Source of the DNA: Sphingobium vermicomposti
GTDB taxonomy: Bacteria; Pseudomonadota; Alphaproteobacteria; Sphingomonadales; Sphingomonadaceae
Direction: 5' to 3'
Assembly: GCF_011762025.1 (NCBI RefSeq)
Contig: NZ_JAASQR010000003.1
Location: 310,001 to 374,000 of the forward strand
DNA length: 64,000 nucleotides
Below the pieces are notes generated by a model, which saw only the letters and a program-made list of their open reading frames with translations, was not told the origin of the DNA and searched no databases. This document shows positions 8,295-16,098 of this stretch, in pieces. Within the stretch, counting starts at the first letter, position 1; the number at the start of each line of letters is the position of its first letter. The position numbers and the translations under genes are program-made.

Positions 8295-9137
8295 ATGCAC
8301 AGAAGGATCATCACGGCGGCCTTGGCCCTGGGCCTGACCGGCGCCGCGCCCGCACCGCCGCCACAGCGCATCGTCTCGCTCAACACCTGTTCCGACCAAT
8401 ATGTGCTGGCGCTCGCCGATCCGGGGCAGATCGCGGCATTGAGTCCCTATGGCCATGACCCCGAACTGTCGGCGGCGGTGGCAAAGGCGCGGCATTTCCG
8501 CGCGCTGAAACGACCTGCCGAGGAAGTGCTGGCGATCGGCCCGGACCTGCTGATCGGCTTTCCCAACGGCGCGGGGGGCGTGGTCGGCGCGCCGCCCGGT
8601 CAATGGCGCACATTGGGATTGGCGAGCGCGGACAGCTTCACGTCGATCAGGCAACAGGTGCGACAGGTTGCCGCCGCCGTCGGCCACCCCCGGCGTGGAG
8701 AAGCGCTGATCCGGGCGATGGAACGCGATCTGGCGACCCTTCCCAAGGCGCGGCGAGGCGGCATCGCCGCCTATTATCAGCGGCGCGGCTATATGACCGG
8801 AACCGGCACGCTGGTCGATGAACTGATGCGGCGGGCGGGGCTGGTCAACCTTGCGAGCAAGCTGGGCAAGCCCGCGCTGGCCCAAGTGCCGCTGGAACAG
8901 ATGATCGCCGCCCGCCCCGACTTTCTGATCGTCGAGAGCGGGAGCGAGAAGGTCGTCGATCAGGGAACGGAAATGCTGCACCACCCGGTGCTGCGATCCA
9001 TTCCGCGCATCCGTGTGCCGCAAGCCTGGACGGTGTGCGGCGGCCCAGCCTATGTCCAGGCCGCACGCAGCATCATCGCCCAGACGGATGCCGCAGGCAA
9101 AGGAAGGGCGCAGCCAAAGGCCGCGCCCCGGCGATAA
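8295..9137 (+). CDS. btuF: Periplasmic cobalamin-binding protein (BtuF-like)
   Basis: A 280-residue class III periplasmic binding protein with an N-terminal signal (MHRRIITAALALGLTGAAPA). The BtuF-type opening RIVSLNTCSDQYVLALADP is followed by VLAIGPDLLIGF and PVLRSIPRIRVP near the end. It would carry the ligand from BtuB and TonB to BtuCD. The start at MHRR is preferred to an upstream in-frame Met because it gives a proper signal peptide. It is transcribed away from btuCD and toward btuB, so the system is spread over three transcription units. Ligand assignment rests on the riboswitch-linked btuB next door. Confidence 0.82.
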   Translation: MHRRIITAALALGLTGAAPAPPPQRIVSLNTCSDQYVLALADPGQIAALSPYGHDPELSAAVAKARHFRALKRPAEEVLAIGPDLLIGFPNGAGGVVGAPPGQWRTLGLASADSFTSIRQQVRQVAAAVGHPRRGEALIRAMERDLATLPKARRGGIAAYYQRRGYMTGTGTLVDELMRRAGLVNLASKLGKPALAQVPLEQMIAARPDFLIVESGSEKVVDQGTEMLHHPVLRSIPRIRVPQAWTVCGGPAYVQAARSIIAQTDAAGKGRAQPKAAPRR

Positions 9138-9170
9138 GGGGTAGTCGCCCACCCCTCTCACCTTCCAACT

Positions 9171-11030
9171 TCAGAAGCGGACACGCACGCCGCCATAGGC
9201 CGACCGGCCGTAGGTGCCATAAGCATAGGCCGTGGCGTATTCCTGATCGAACAGATTGTCGATCCGGCCATAGACCTCGATCTTCTCCGTGATCGGGAAA
9301 GAGGCCCGTATGTCCGTGACTGCATAGCCGTCGATCTGCACCCGGTTGCGCGTGACGGGATCAAGATCGACGCTGTCGCTGACCATCGTGACGGTTGCGC
9401 CCGTCGACAGGCCAAAGGACCAGACATAATCGGCCGAGGCGCTGACTGCATTGGCGGCGCGACGCAGCAGGCGCTGGCCATAGGCCGTGCTGCCCGGCGA
9501 GCGATCACGTGCATCGACATAGCTATAGGCGGCGGTGAAGGTCAGCGCGTCGACCGGGCGTAGCGTCAGCGTCGATTCCACGCCCTTGGCACGGGTCCGC
9601 TCCAGGTTGCCATAGGTGAAGGTCGTATTGTCGTAGTTCAATTGATCCCGCGTGTCGCGCCAGAAGCCGGTGACCGACAACACCGCCCGGTCGCTGCCCA
9701 GATTTTGGTCAAAACCGACATCATAGCTTTTCGAACGCTCAGGCTTCAGGTTGGGATTGCCACTGAATGTATCGTAGAGTTGATAAAGCGACGGCGCCTT
9801 GAACCCTTCCCCATAGCTCAGGCGGAAATTTGTCGCGCCGCCGTTAGGGGTATAGTTGGCATTCGCGCCGAACGTGGTCGCGCCGCCGAACTGGCTGTGA
9901 TCGTCATGACGCACGCCTGCGGTCACTGAAAGACCGTCCAACGGCTTCACCACCGCAAGCCCATAAACACTGTCGATATTGGCGCGATGGCTTTCCTGCG
10001 AACCAAAGCCGAAAAACTCATAGTCGGGCCGCTCATGCTCGTAGCCGAGCAGCAGCTTTACGTCATCGACGGGCTGATAGACGCCCTCATATTCAAAGCG
10101 CAGATTCGTGCCGGAATAGCCAAAGTCCGGATCATTGCCGCGAAGGAAATAATAGTCGCGGTCCTGCTGATACCAGGTCACAGCCGCCCGGTTCGTCAGC
10201 TTGCCATCGAACAGCGCGAAGTTGAGCCCCGCATAACCGACATATTGGTCCGATTTGGCAGCGTCAGGGCTGTCGGTGGGCGTGCCGAAGAAGCTGTCAT
10301 AATCAAGATCGCCATGGATATAGTAGCCGCGCAGGTCCAGGCTCACATTGTCGGTAAAGGCAATCTTCAGTCGGGCATTGCCAGTGATATTTTCATAGCC
10401 ATCCTTTTCCGTACCGCCGAAATCGGGGGAAACGGCGGAAATGCCGTCGGTGCGGAAATAGGCGACCCCGACGCCACCCGATACGATGCCGCTGGTGCCC
10501 GACACATCCGCCTTGGCGTTCAGCGTATCGGCATAGCCATAATCGACCGACGCCTTGCCCCCAAAACTTTCGCCCGGAATACCGGTCATGATGTTGACGA
10601 CGCCGCCAATGGCTTGACTGCCATAGGCGATGGAATTGGAGCCGCGCAGCACTTCGATCCGCCGGATGTTGCCGACCAGCAGGTTGCCGAAATCATATTG
10701 ATCGCCGATGCCGCTCGGATCATTGACCTTGACGCCGTCGATCAGCACCAGCGTCTGCGTGGTTTCCGCGCCGCGCAGCGACACGCTGGTGACGTTACCC
10801 AGGCTACCGGTGCGGTTGAAGCGGACGCCGGGCGTGGTGATCAGCAGATCGACGACGCTCACATTCTGGCGGGTCGCGATGGTCGTTTCATCGATCACGG
10901 TCACCGCTTGCCCAACCTCATCGGTAGGCTGCTGAATGCCCAGCGCCGTAACGACGATCTCGTCGGCCTCTTCGGCAAGCGCGGGGGTGGCGGCCAGCAG
11001 CGCCAGCAGTGAAATTCCGGTCCTGATCAT
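9171..11030 (-). CDS. btuB: TonB-dependent outer-membrane receptor, BtuB-like
   Basis: A 619-residue TonB-dependent receptor, the size expected for BtuB. After the signal peptide (MIRTGISLLALLAATPALA) comes a TonB-box-like EADEIVVTA, then the plug domain (VLIDGVKVNDPSG, IRRIEVLRGSNSIAYGSQAIGGV). The barrel ends with an aromatic C-terminus (YGGVRVRF), as outer-membrane barrels do. It imports vitamin B12 with energy from TonB. The long 5' leader contains a recognisable cobalamin riboswitch, which makes the ligand assignment stronger than usual for this family. Confidence 0.92.
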   Translation of the reverse strand: MIRTGISLLALLAATPALAEEADEIVVTALGIQQPTDEVGQAVTVIDETTIATRQNVSVVDLLITTPGVRFNRTGSLGNVTSVSLRGAETTQTLVLIDGVKVNDPSGIGDQYDFGNLLVGNIRRIEVLRGSNSIAYGSQAIGGVVNIMTGIPGESFGGKASVDYGYADTLNAKADVSGTSGIVSGGVGVAYFRTDGISAVSPDFGGTEKDGYENITGNARLKIAFTDNVSLDLRGYYIHGDLDYDSFFGTPTDSPDAAKSDQYVGYAGLNFALFDGKLTNRAAVTWYQQDRDYYFLRGNDPDFGYSGTNLRFEYEGVYQPVDDVKLLLGYEHERPDYEFFGFGSQESHRANIDSVYGLAVVKPLDGLSVTAGVRHDDHSQFGGATTFGANANYTPNGGATNFRLSYGEGFKAPSLYQLYDTFSGNPNLKPERSKSYDVGFDQNLGSDRAVLSVTGFWRDTRDQLNYDNTTFTYGNLERTRAKGVESTLTLRPVDALTFTAAYSYVDARDRSPGSTAYGQRLLRRAANAVSASADYVWSFGLSTGATVTMVSDSVDLDPVTRNRVQIDGYAVTDIRASFPITEKIEVYGRIDNLFDQEYATAYAYGTYGRSAYGGVRVRF

Positions 11031-11204
11031 ATTTCTGTCTTCCCTGAGCGTCATGCGACATGAGCCCAGGGCCTCCGCACACGCGGCCAGTGCACGACAG
11101 AGGAAGACGCCAGCCCGCCCCGCGCACCGATGCGGCCCTGCGCCGCTTCGTCGCTCAGACGGAAAACCGTGCCCGGACCGATCCCTGGACCCAAGGCAAG
11201 AGCG

Positions 11205-11405
11205 ACCATGCACCGGTAGGTTTCCTGGCTCGCGGGTCGTCGCGGTGATGCACGGCCTTCCCGGACTTGCGCCCAGTGGCTGGTCCCCCTCGCCTCCCCC
11301 TTTGAAGGCATGCGGGCTTCCATGTGCATCGCGCTCGCCGCTTACAGTTGCAGGGACAGCCGCGGAATTGGACGGTCATCCCGTCCGCACCGCATTCCCT
11401 TTCCG
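11205..11405 (-). promoter_or_regulatory. Cobalamin riboswitch upstream of btuB
   Basis: Read on the minus strand, the leader contains the conserved blocks in the right order: AAAGGGAA then GCGGTG, CCTGCAACTGTAAGCGG, GCCACTGGGCGCAAGTCCGG, GGAAGGC and the B12 box GCCAGGAAACCTACC. These match the known class-I cobalamin riboswitch. Cobalamin binding would lower btuB expression. About 175 bases separate its 3' end from the btuB ATG. The rest of the 11031-11487 gap holds only this leader and the promoters of btuB and mobA. Confidence 0.95.
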
Positions 11406-11487
11406 GCGCGATCTTCTTACGTGAACGGTTGCCCGCCCACGCCGCGCGCCATAGGGGAAAGTGAGGGTTCTGCCAAGGAGTGGATCG

Positions 11488-12030
11488 ATGCGATTGCTGG
11501 GCGCGGTGCTGGCCGGGGGACGATCCAGCCGGTTCGGGAGCGACAAGGCGCTTGCCGTGATGCCGGACGGGCGCACGCTGATCGAACATGCGGTGACGGC
11601 GATCGCGCCGCATGTGGAGACGGTAGTGGTCTGCGGGCGGAGCGTGGAAGGCTTGACCGGGCTGACGGATCGACCCGCACCGGACATGGGACCACTGGGC
11701 GGGCTGAACGCAGCGCTGCATCACGCACGAAGCGCGGGTTATGACGCAGTGCTGACGACAGGGTGCGACATGCCTGTCTATCCGGCGGCACTGGCAGAGG
11801 CTCTAACGGGAAAAAACGCGGGAGTGCTAAAGGGTCAGCAGCTCGCCGGTTTCTGGCCTGCTATGCTGGCGGACGAGCTGGACGCACATCTGGCGGCAGA
11901 CAATAACCGATCGATCTACGGCTGGCTGGAGCGGATCGGCGCTCGGGTCGTAGAGCGACCGGATATCGTGTTGCCGAATATCAACCGGCCAAAAGATCTG
12001 GAAAACCTCGCCCTCCCCCGTTCGGGCTGA
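11488..12030 (+). CDS. mobA: Molybdenum cofactor guanylyltransferase MobA
   Basis: A 180-residue nucleotidyltransferase that attaches GMP to molybdopterin, giving the bis-MGD cofactor of DMSO-reductase-family enzymes. It opens with the diagnostic LGAVLAGGRSSRFGSDKAL and has MGPLGGLNAAL and LTTGCDMP with the metal-binding Asp. AAGGAG lies 7 bases before this ATG and fixes the start. Its likely client is the molybdenum nitrate reductase encoded a short distance downstream on the other strand. The last codons (PRSG) and the TGA stop lie in the first arm of a family A repeat. Confidence 0.92.
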   Translation: MRLLGAVLAGGRSSRFGSDKALAVMPDGRTLIEHAVTAIAPHVETVVVCGRSVEGLTGLTDRPAPDMGPLGGLNAALHHARSAGYDAVLTTGCDMPVYPAALAEALTGKNAGVLKGQQLAGFWPAMLADELDAHLAADNNRSIYGWLERIGARVVERPDIVLPNINRPKDLENLALPRSG

Positions 12031-12147
12031 GCCTGTCGAAGCCTTTTCTTTCTTAAAGGGATAGCAAGCCAGGCCAAACTGAGCTTGCCGAAGCCCCCTC
12101 CCTTCCTTCCAACTAAGTTCGGGGGCGTTCGACAAGCTCAGGGCAAA
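12019..12147. repeat. Family A repeat copy 4, compound, overlapping the mobA 3' end
   Basis: Starts with CGTTCGGGCTGAGCCTGTCG, which encodes the mobA C-terminus and stop. A second partial arm follows (AAACTGAGCTTGCCGAAGCC), then the reverse arm GTTCGACAAGCTCAGGGC. It fills the gap between the convergent mobA and cobA genes. Confidence 0.75.
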
Positions 12148-12166
12148 AGTTGCAAAGAGCCGGTCT

Positions 12167-12949
12167 TCAAAGCTGAAGAGCGACGCTGGCTGCAACCCCT
12201 ACAGGCATGGACGTTCCCGCCACCGCTTCGCCGATCAGCAGCAGGGTCGGGTCTTCGTCACTGATAGTGGCGACCAGGAAAGCAAGGGCGGACAGCTTGC
12301 CCCTGATCAGCCGTTCGGTGGGGAGGGAGACGTTGACGGCCACCATCACCGGCGTTTCCGGGTCGCGCCCGGCAGCGATCAACTGGCGGCTAATCTCTCC
12401 GGCAGCAGCGCGGCCCATATAAATGCCCAGCGTGCCGCCGGGACGGGCCAGCGCCTCCCAATCCAACTTGAGCTGCTCACCGGCTTTCAAATGCGCGGTC
12501 ACCAGCGTCAGGCCGCGCGCCTTGCCGCGCAGGGTGAGCGAAGCGCTGCCGCTCGCCGCCGCCGCGCTGGCGGTGGTGATGCCAGGGCAGATGTGGAAGC
12601 GGATGCCGTCGGCGGCGAGATGCTCCATTTCCTCGGATGAGCGGCCAAAGACGGACGGGTCGCCGCCCTTGAGGCGTACGACGCGCTTACCCGCCTTGGC
12701 GGCGGCGAGGAGGAGGTCGTTAATGCTTTCCTGCGCCTTTGAATGGCGGCCCGAGCGTTTGCCAACACTGACCCGCTCGACGCCTTCGGGGATCAGGTCG
12801 AGCACGCCGGGGCCGACCAGCGCGTCGTAAAAGACGATCTCCGCCGCAGCGATCAACTTCTCCGCCTTGCGCGTAAGGAGGTCCGGGTCGCCCGGCCCTG
12901 CGCCGACTAGCCAGACTTCACCGGGGGCGATCAGTTCATTCGGCTGCAT
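12167..12949 (-). CDS. cobA: Uroporphyrinogen-III C-methyltransferase (SUMT)
   Basis: A 260-residue tetrapyrrole methylase that adds two methyl groups to uroporphyrinogen III, giving precorrin-2. Motifs are VWLVGAGPGDPDLLT (SAM site), FYDALV, VGKRSGRH, VRLKGGDPSVFGR and HICPGITTASAAAA. It is the last gene of the nitrate assimilation operon, and its start overlaps the nitrate reductase 3' end by 14 bases. The precorrin-2 is therefore most likely destined for the siroheme of NirB. A separate siroheme synthase lacking a functional SUMT domain is encoded near lysA in this window and would complete the pathway. Confidence 0.92.
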   Translation of the reverse strand: MQPNELIAPGEVWLVGAGPGDPDLLTRKAEKLIAAAEIVFYDALVGPGVLDLIPEGVERVSVGKRSGRHSKAQESINDLLLAAAKAGKRVVRLKGGDPSVFGRSSEEMEHLAADGIRFHICPGITTASAAAASGSASLTLRGKARGLTLVTAHLKAGEQLKLDWEALARPGGTLGIYMGRAAAGEISRQLIAAGRDPETPVMVAVNVSLPTERLIRGKLSALAFLVATISDEDPTLLLIGEAVAGTSMPVGVAASVALQL

Positions 12950-15548
12950 GGAGCGTCTCCTGCGGGATTTGGGCCAGGATGTTGGCGAGCGCGGGGCGGC
13001 AGGACCCGCAATTGGTGCCCGCGCCGATCGCCTTGCCGATGGCAGGCACGTCGACCAGGCTCTGGTCGCGGATGGCGGCGACGATCTGGTTCAACCCTAT
13101 GTCGAAGCAGACGCAGATGGTCGCACCCTTGTCAGGTTGATTGCCGGGACCGCGCGCAGCAAGCACCGACACGCCCACTTCCTCCGCCTCAAGCTGACCG
13201 ATGAGCCAGTCGCGCGAGGGCAGCAGGCCGGTGCGGGTGACGAACAGCACGCCCGCCAGCTTGCCTTCGCGAATGATCGCAATACGGCGAGTGCCGCGCG
13301 CCAGGTCCACCGCTTCGACGCGGTCACCCTTGGGCAGGCAGGCTTCCAGGCGGGCCGGATCACCATTGCCCGCGACTTCGTAAAGCGCGCCGCCCGGCAC
13401 GGTGACGCGGGTCGCCCACAGGCACGGCACCTTGGCAGGCTGTTCACCGCGCAGGATCAGGAAGCCCTTCCACTCGGTCGCAACCTTTTCGATGGCGGCG
13501 GGCGTCGATTTGAAGCCGGGCTGACCCGAATGCGGATCGACCAGCGGGCGCGGCAGCAAACCAGTGCGGCCACCGTTGGAAATCTGGTCGGTCCAGTGGA
13601 TCGGCGTAAAGATTTCGCCCCGACGCTGGCCTTCGCTCAAAGACGCGCGGAAAATGCTGTTGCCCTGCGCGGTCTGGACGCGGGCAAGGTCGCCATCGGC
13701 GATGCCCAGGTCCCGCGCATCCTGCGGGTGAATGTCGACCAGCGGCTCCTCGCGATGGCGGGCGAGCTTGGGCGACAGGCCGGTGCGCGTCATCGTGTGC
13801 CACTGGTCGCGATAGCGCCCGGTGTTGAGCGTCATCGGCCAGGCCTTCAGCGGCTCCTGCAACTCCATCTGCTTGGTCAGCACCAGCCGCGCCTTGCCAT
13901 CAGGCGTAGAAAAGCGGCCATCCGCGAAGGGCCGCTCGCCGCCCCAGCGGAAAGGCTCCATCGCTTCATAGGCGTCATTGCCGATGGTCGCCTGCGCGCG
14001 CAGGTTGAGCAGGCGCGCGCCGTCATTCTGATAGGCGGTCAGGCGGGCATGTTCGCGCCAGATGTCGGCGGGCCGATCATAGGCGAAAGCATTGCGCCAG
14101 CCCATGCGGCGGGCAACTTCCTTGACGATCCACCAGTCGGGCTTCGCCTCGCCGGGGAGCGCGAGGAAAGGCCGCTGGCGGCTGACGGTACGGTCGCTAT
14201 TGGTGACGGTGCCGTCCTTCTCCCCCCATCCGGCGGCGGGCAGGCGGACGTCGGCATGCACGCTGGTGTCGGTGTCGGCGATGATGTCCGACACGACAAG
14301 GAAGGGAACGGCTTCCAGCGCCTCCCGCACGCTGCCCGCGTCGGGCAGCGAGACGGCAGGGTTGGTCGCCATGACCCAGAGCGCCTTGACCCGACCCTCA
14401 TTGATCTGACGGAACAGGTCGACAGCTTTCAGGCCCGGCTTGGTCGCCATGGCGGGCGCAGCCCAGAAGCGCCCTACCCGCTCCACATTTTCCGGCGCGA
14501 AATCCATATGCGCGGCCAGTGTCGAAGCAAGCCCGCCGACCTCTCGGCCCCCCATCGCATTGGGCTGGCCCGTGATCGAGAAAGGTGCCGCGCCCGGCTT
14601 GCCGATCCGGCCCGTAGCGAGGTGGACGTTCAGGATCGCGTTGACCTGATCGGTGCCGCGGATCGACTGGTTGATGCCCTGGCTGAACATCGTGACCGTG
14701 CGCGGCGTGGCGGCGAACAGCTTGTAGAACTGTTCCAGCAGCGCTGGCGCGATGTCGCAAGTCTTTGCGGTAGTCCAAAGATCGTGGCCAGTGCGGATAT
14801 GCTCCCAGAAACCTTCGGGCGCATTGACGTGATCCGCAACGAAGGCAGGATCGGTGATCCCCTCCGCATCGCACCACGCGAGCAACCCGTTCATCAAGGC
14901 GACGTCCGTGCCGGGCTTCACCGCCAAATGCAGGTCCGCCCCTTCGCAGGTCTCGGTGCGGCGCGGGTCGATGACGACCAGCTTGGTGCCGCGCGCCGCG
15001 CGGGCCGCCTGGATGCGCTGATAAACGATCGGGTGGCACCAGGCGGTGTTGGATCCGACCAGCACGATGAGGTCGGCTTCGTCCAGATCATCATAGCTGG
15101 CGGGCACGATGTCCTCACCAAAGGCGCGGTTGTGCCCGGCAACCGCGCTCGACATGCACAGGCGGCTGTTGGTGTCGATGTTGGACGTGCCGATGAAGCC
15201 CTTCATCAGCTTGTTGGCGACATAATAATCTTCGGTCAGCAGCTGGCCGGACACATAGAAAGCGACGCTGTCAGGGCCGTAGCGATCCACCGTCTCGCGA
15301 AACTTCTTCGCGACCAGATCCAGCGACTTGTCCCAGCTGGCGCGCTTGTTGCCGATCATCGGGTGCAGCAGGCGACCTTCCAGTCCCACGGTCTCACCCA
15401 GATGCGTGCCCTTGGAGCAAAGCCGCCCGCCATTGGCTGGATGCGCCTCATCGCCCTTGATCGTGACCGACCGCGGCCCGGTCGGCGTGGCCGAAATGCC
15501 GCAACCGACGCCGCAATAGGCGCAGGTGGTGCGGATGGCCTGGTTCAT
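12936..15548 (-). CDS. nasA: Assimilatory nitrate reductase, molybdenum catalytic subunit
   Basis: An 870-residue cytoplasmic bis-MGD oxidoreductase reducing nitrate to nitrite. The N-terminal [4Fe-4S] motif is CAYCGVGCGISAT with the last Cys in GGRLCSKG. Then come molybdopterin domains (DTNSRLCMSSAVAGHNRAFG, IVLVGSNTAWCHPI, FSQGINQSIRGTDQVNAI) and the C-terminal MGD-binding barrel (LNTGRYRDQWHTMTRTG). After about residue 805 a BFD-like [2Fe-2S] domain is fused (CVCFDIG ... GTNCGSCRP), as in several NasA-type enzymes. There is no twin-arginine signal, consistent with assimilation. It lies in one operon with nirB, nirD and cobA. Confidence 0.93.
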   Translation of the reverse strand: MNQAIRTTCAYCGVGCGISATPTGPRSVTIKGDEAHPANGGRLCSKGTHLGETVGLEGRLLHPMIGNKRASWDKSLDLVAKKFRETVDRYGPDSVAFYVSGQLLTEDYYVANKLMKGFIGTSNIDTNSRLCMSSAVAGHNRAFGEDIVPASYDDLDEADLIVLVGSNTAWCHPIVYQRIQAARAARGTKLVVIDPRRTETCEGADLHLAVKPGTDVALMNGLLAWCDAEGITDPAFVADHVNAPEGFWEHIRTGHDLWTTAKTCDIAPALLEQFYKLFAATPRTVTMFSQGINQSIRGTDQVNAILNVHLATGRIGKPGAAPFSITGQPNAMGGREVGGLASTLAAHMDFAPENVERVGRFWAAPAMATKPGLKAVDLFRQINEGRVKALWVMATNPAVSLPDAGSVREALEAVPFLVVSDIIADTDTSVHADVRLPAAGWGEKDGTVTNSDRTVSRQRPFLALPGEAKPDWWIVKEVARRMGWRNAFAYDRPADIWREHARLTAYQNDGARLLNLRAQATIGNDAYEAMEPFRWGGERPFADGRFSTPDGKARLVLTKQMELQEPLKAWPMTLNTGRYRDQWHTMTRTGLSPKLARHREEPLVDIHPQDARDLGIADGDLARVQTAQGNSIFRASLSEGQRRGEIFTPIHWTDQISNGGRTGLLPRPLVDPHSGQPGFKSTPAAIEKVATEWKGFLILRGEQPAKVPCLWATRVTVPGGALYEVAGNGDPARLEACLPKGDRVEAVDLARGTRRIAIIREGKLAGVLFVTRTGLLPSRDWLIGQLEAEEVGVSVLAARGPGNQPDKGATICVCFDIGLNQIVAAIRDQSLVDVPAIGKAIGAGTNCGSCRPALANILAQIPQETLHAAE

Positions 15549-15570
15549 GCGATGCCCTTCTCTTTAGGAA

Positions 15571-15636
15571 GTGCTCCTGCGAAGGCAGGAGCCCAGTCCT
15601 GCCGTCTGAACTGGGTTCCTGCCTTCGCAGGAACAC
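15571..15636. repeat. Two family B units in inverted orientation
   Basis: GTGCTCCTGCGAAGGCAGGAGC followed after about 20 bases by the mirror unit TTCCTGCCTTCGCAGGAAC. Together they can fold into one long hairpin or two short ones. They lie inside the nitrate operon between nirD and nasA. The rest of this gap also contains a GGTCCCCGCC ... GGGGACC pairing and no coding region. Confidence 0.75.
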
Positions 15637-15753
15637 GATCCGCCTCAGGCAGGAAATGTTCTGAAAAGAATTGGGTGGGGGCGCATGCCGCAAGGGATGG
15701 CCAACAGGCAACCCCCACCCCGGTCCCCGCCTTTGTGGCTGGGGACCGAAAGC

Positions 15754-16098
15754 TCACGCCGCTGCCTTCATCGCCGCCGGACGAGCGATCAGCACGCGAT
15801 CACCCTCCAGCTTGACGGCGATGGTCGGCGTGCAGCCCTCGTCATTGCCCTGCGCCTCGCCCGTTTTCAGGGCGATGTTCCAGTTGTGCAGCGGGCAGGC
15901 AACGCTGTGGCCATGGACGATGCCCTGGCTCAGCGGGCCTTTCTTGTGCGGGCATTCATTGACCAGCGCGAAGACCGTGTCATCGCTGGTGCGAAATACG
16001 GCGATTTCCTTCTCACCGGCAATCTGAACCGTGCGAGCGCCGCGCTGGGGAATGTCGGCCAGCGTGCCGATGTCGATCCATGTCGTCATATCATTCAC
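15754..16098 (-). CDS. nirD: Nitrite reductase [NAD(P)H] small subunit
   Basis: A 114-residue Rieske-type small subunit of the cytoplasmic NADH nitrite reductase. The [2Fe-2S] ligands are visible as CPHKKGPLSQG and CPLHNWNIAL (about residues 49-76). Its ATG overlaps the nirB stop by 4 bases (ATGA), so it is co-translated with the large subunit with which it works in reducing nitrite to ammonium. Confidence 0.93.
   Translation of the reverse strand: MNDMTTWIDIGTLADIPQRGARTVQIAGEKEIAVFRTSDDTVFALVNECPHKKGPLSQGIVHGHSVACPLHNWNIALKTGEAQGNDEGCTPTIAVKLEGDRVLIARPAAMKAAA

Noticed and set aside
12867..15815. A 982-codon open frame on the plus strand opposite the nitrate reductase gene
   Set aside because: It is the antisense of a well-supported GC-rich gene and its translation shows no domain; long antisense frames are expected in such DNA.
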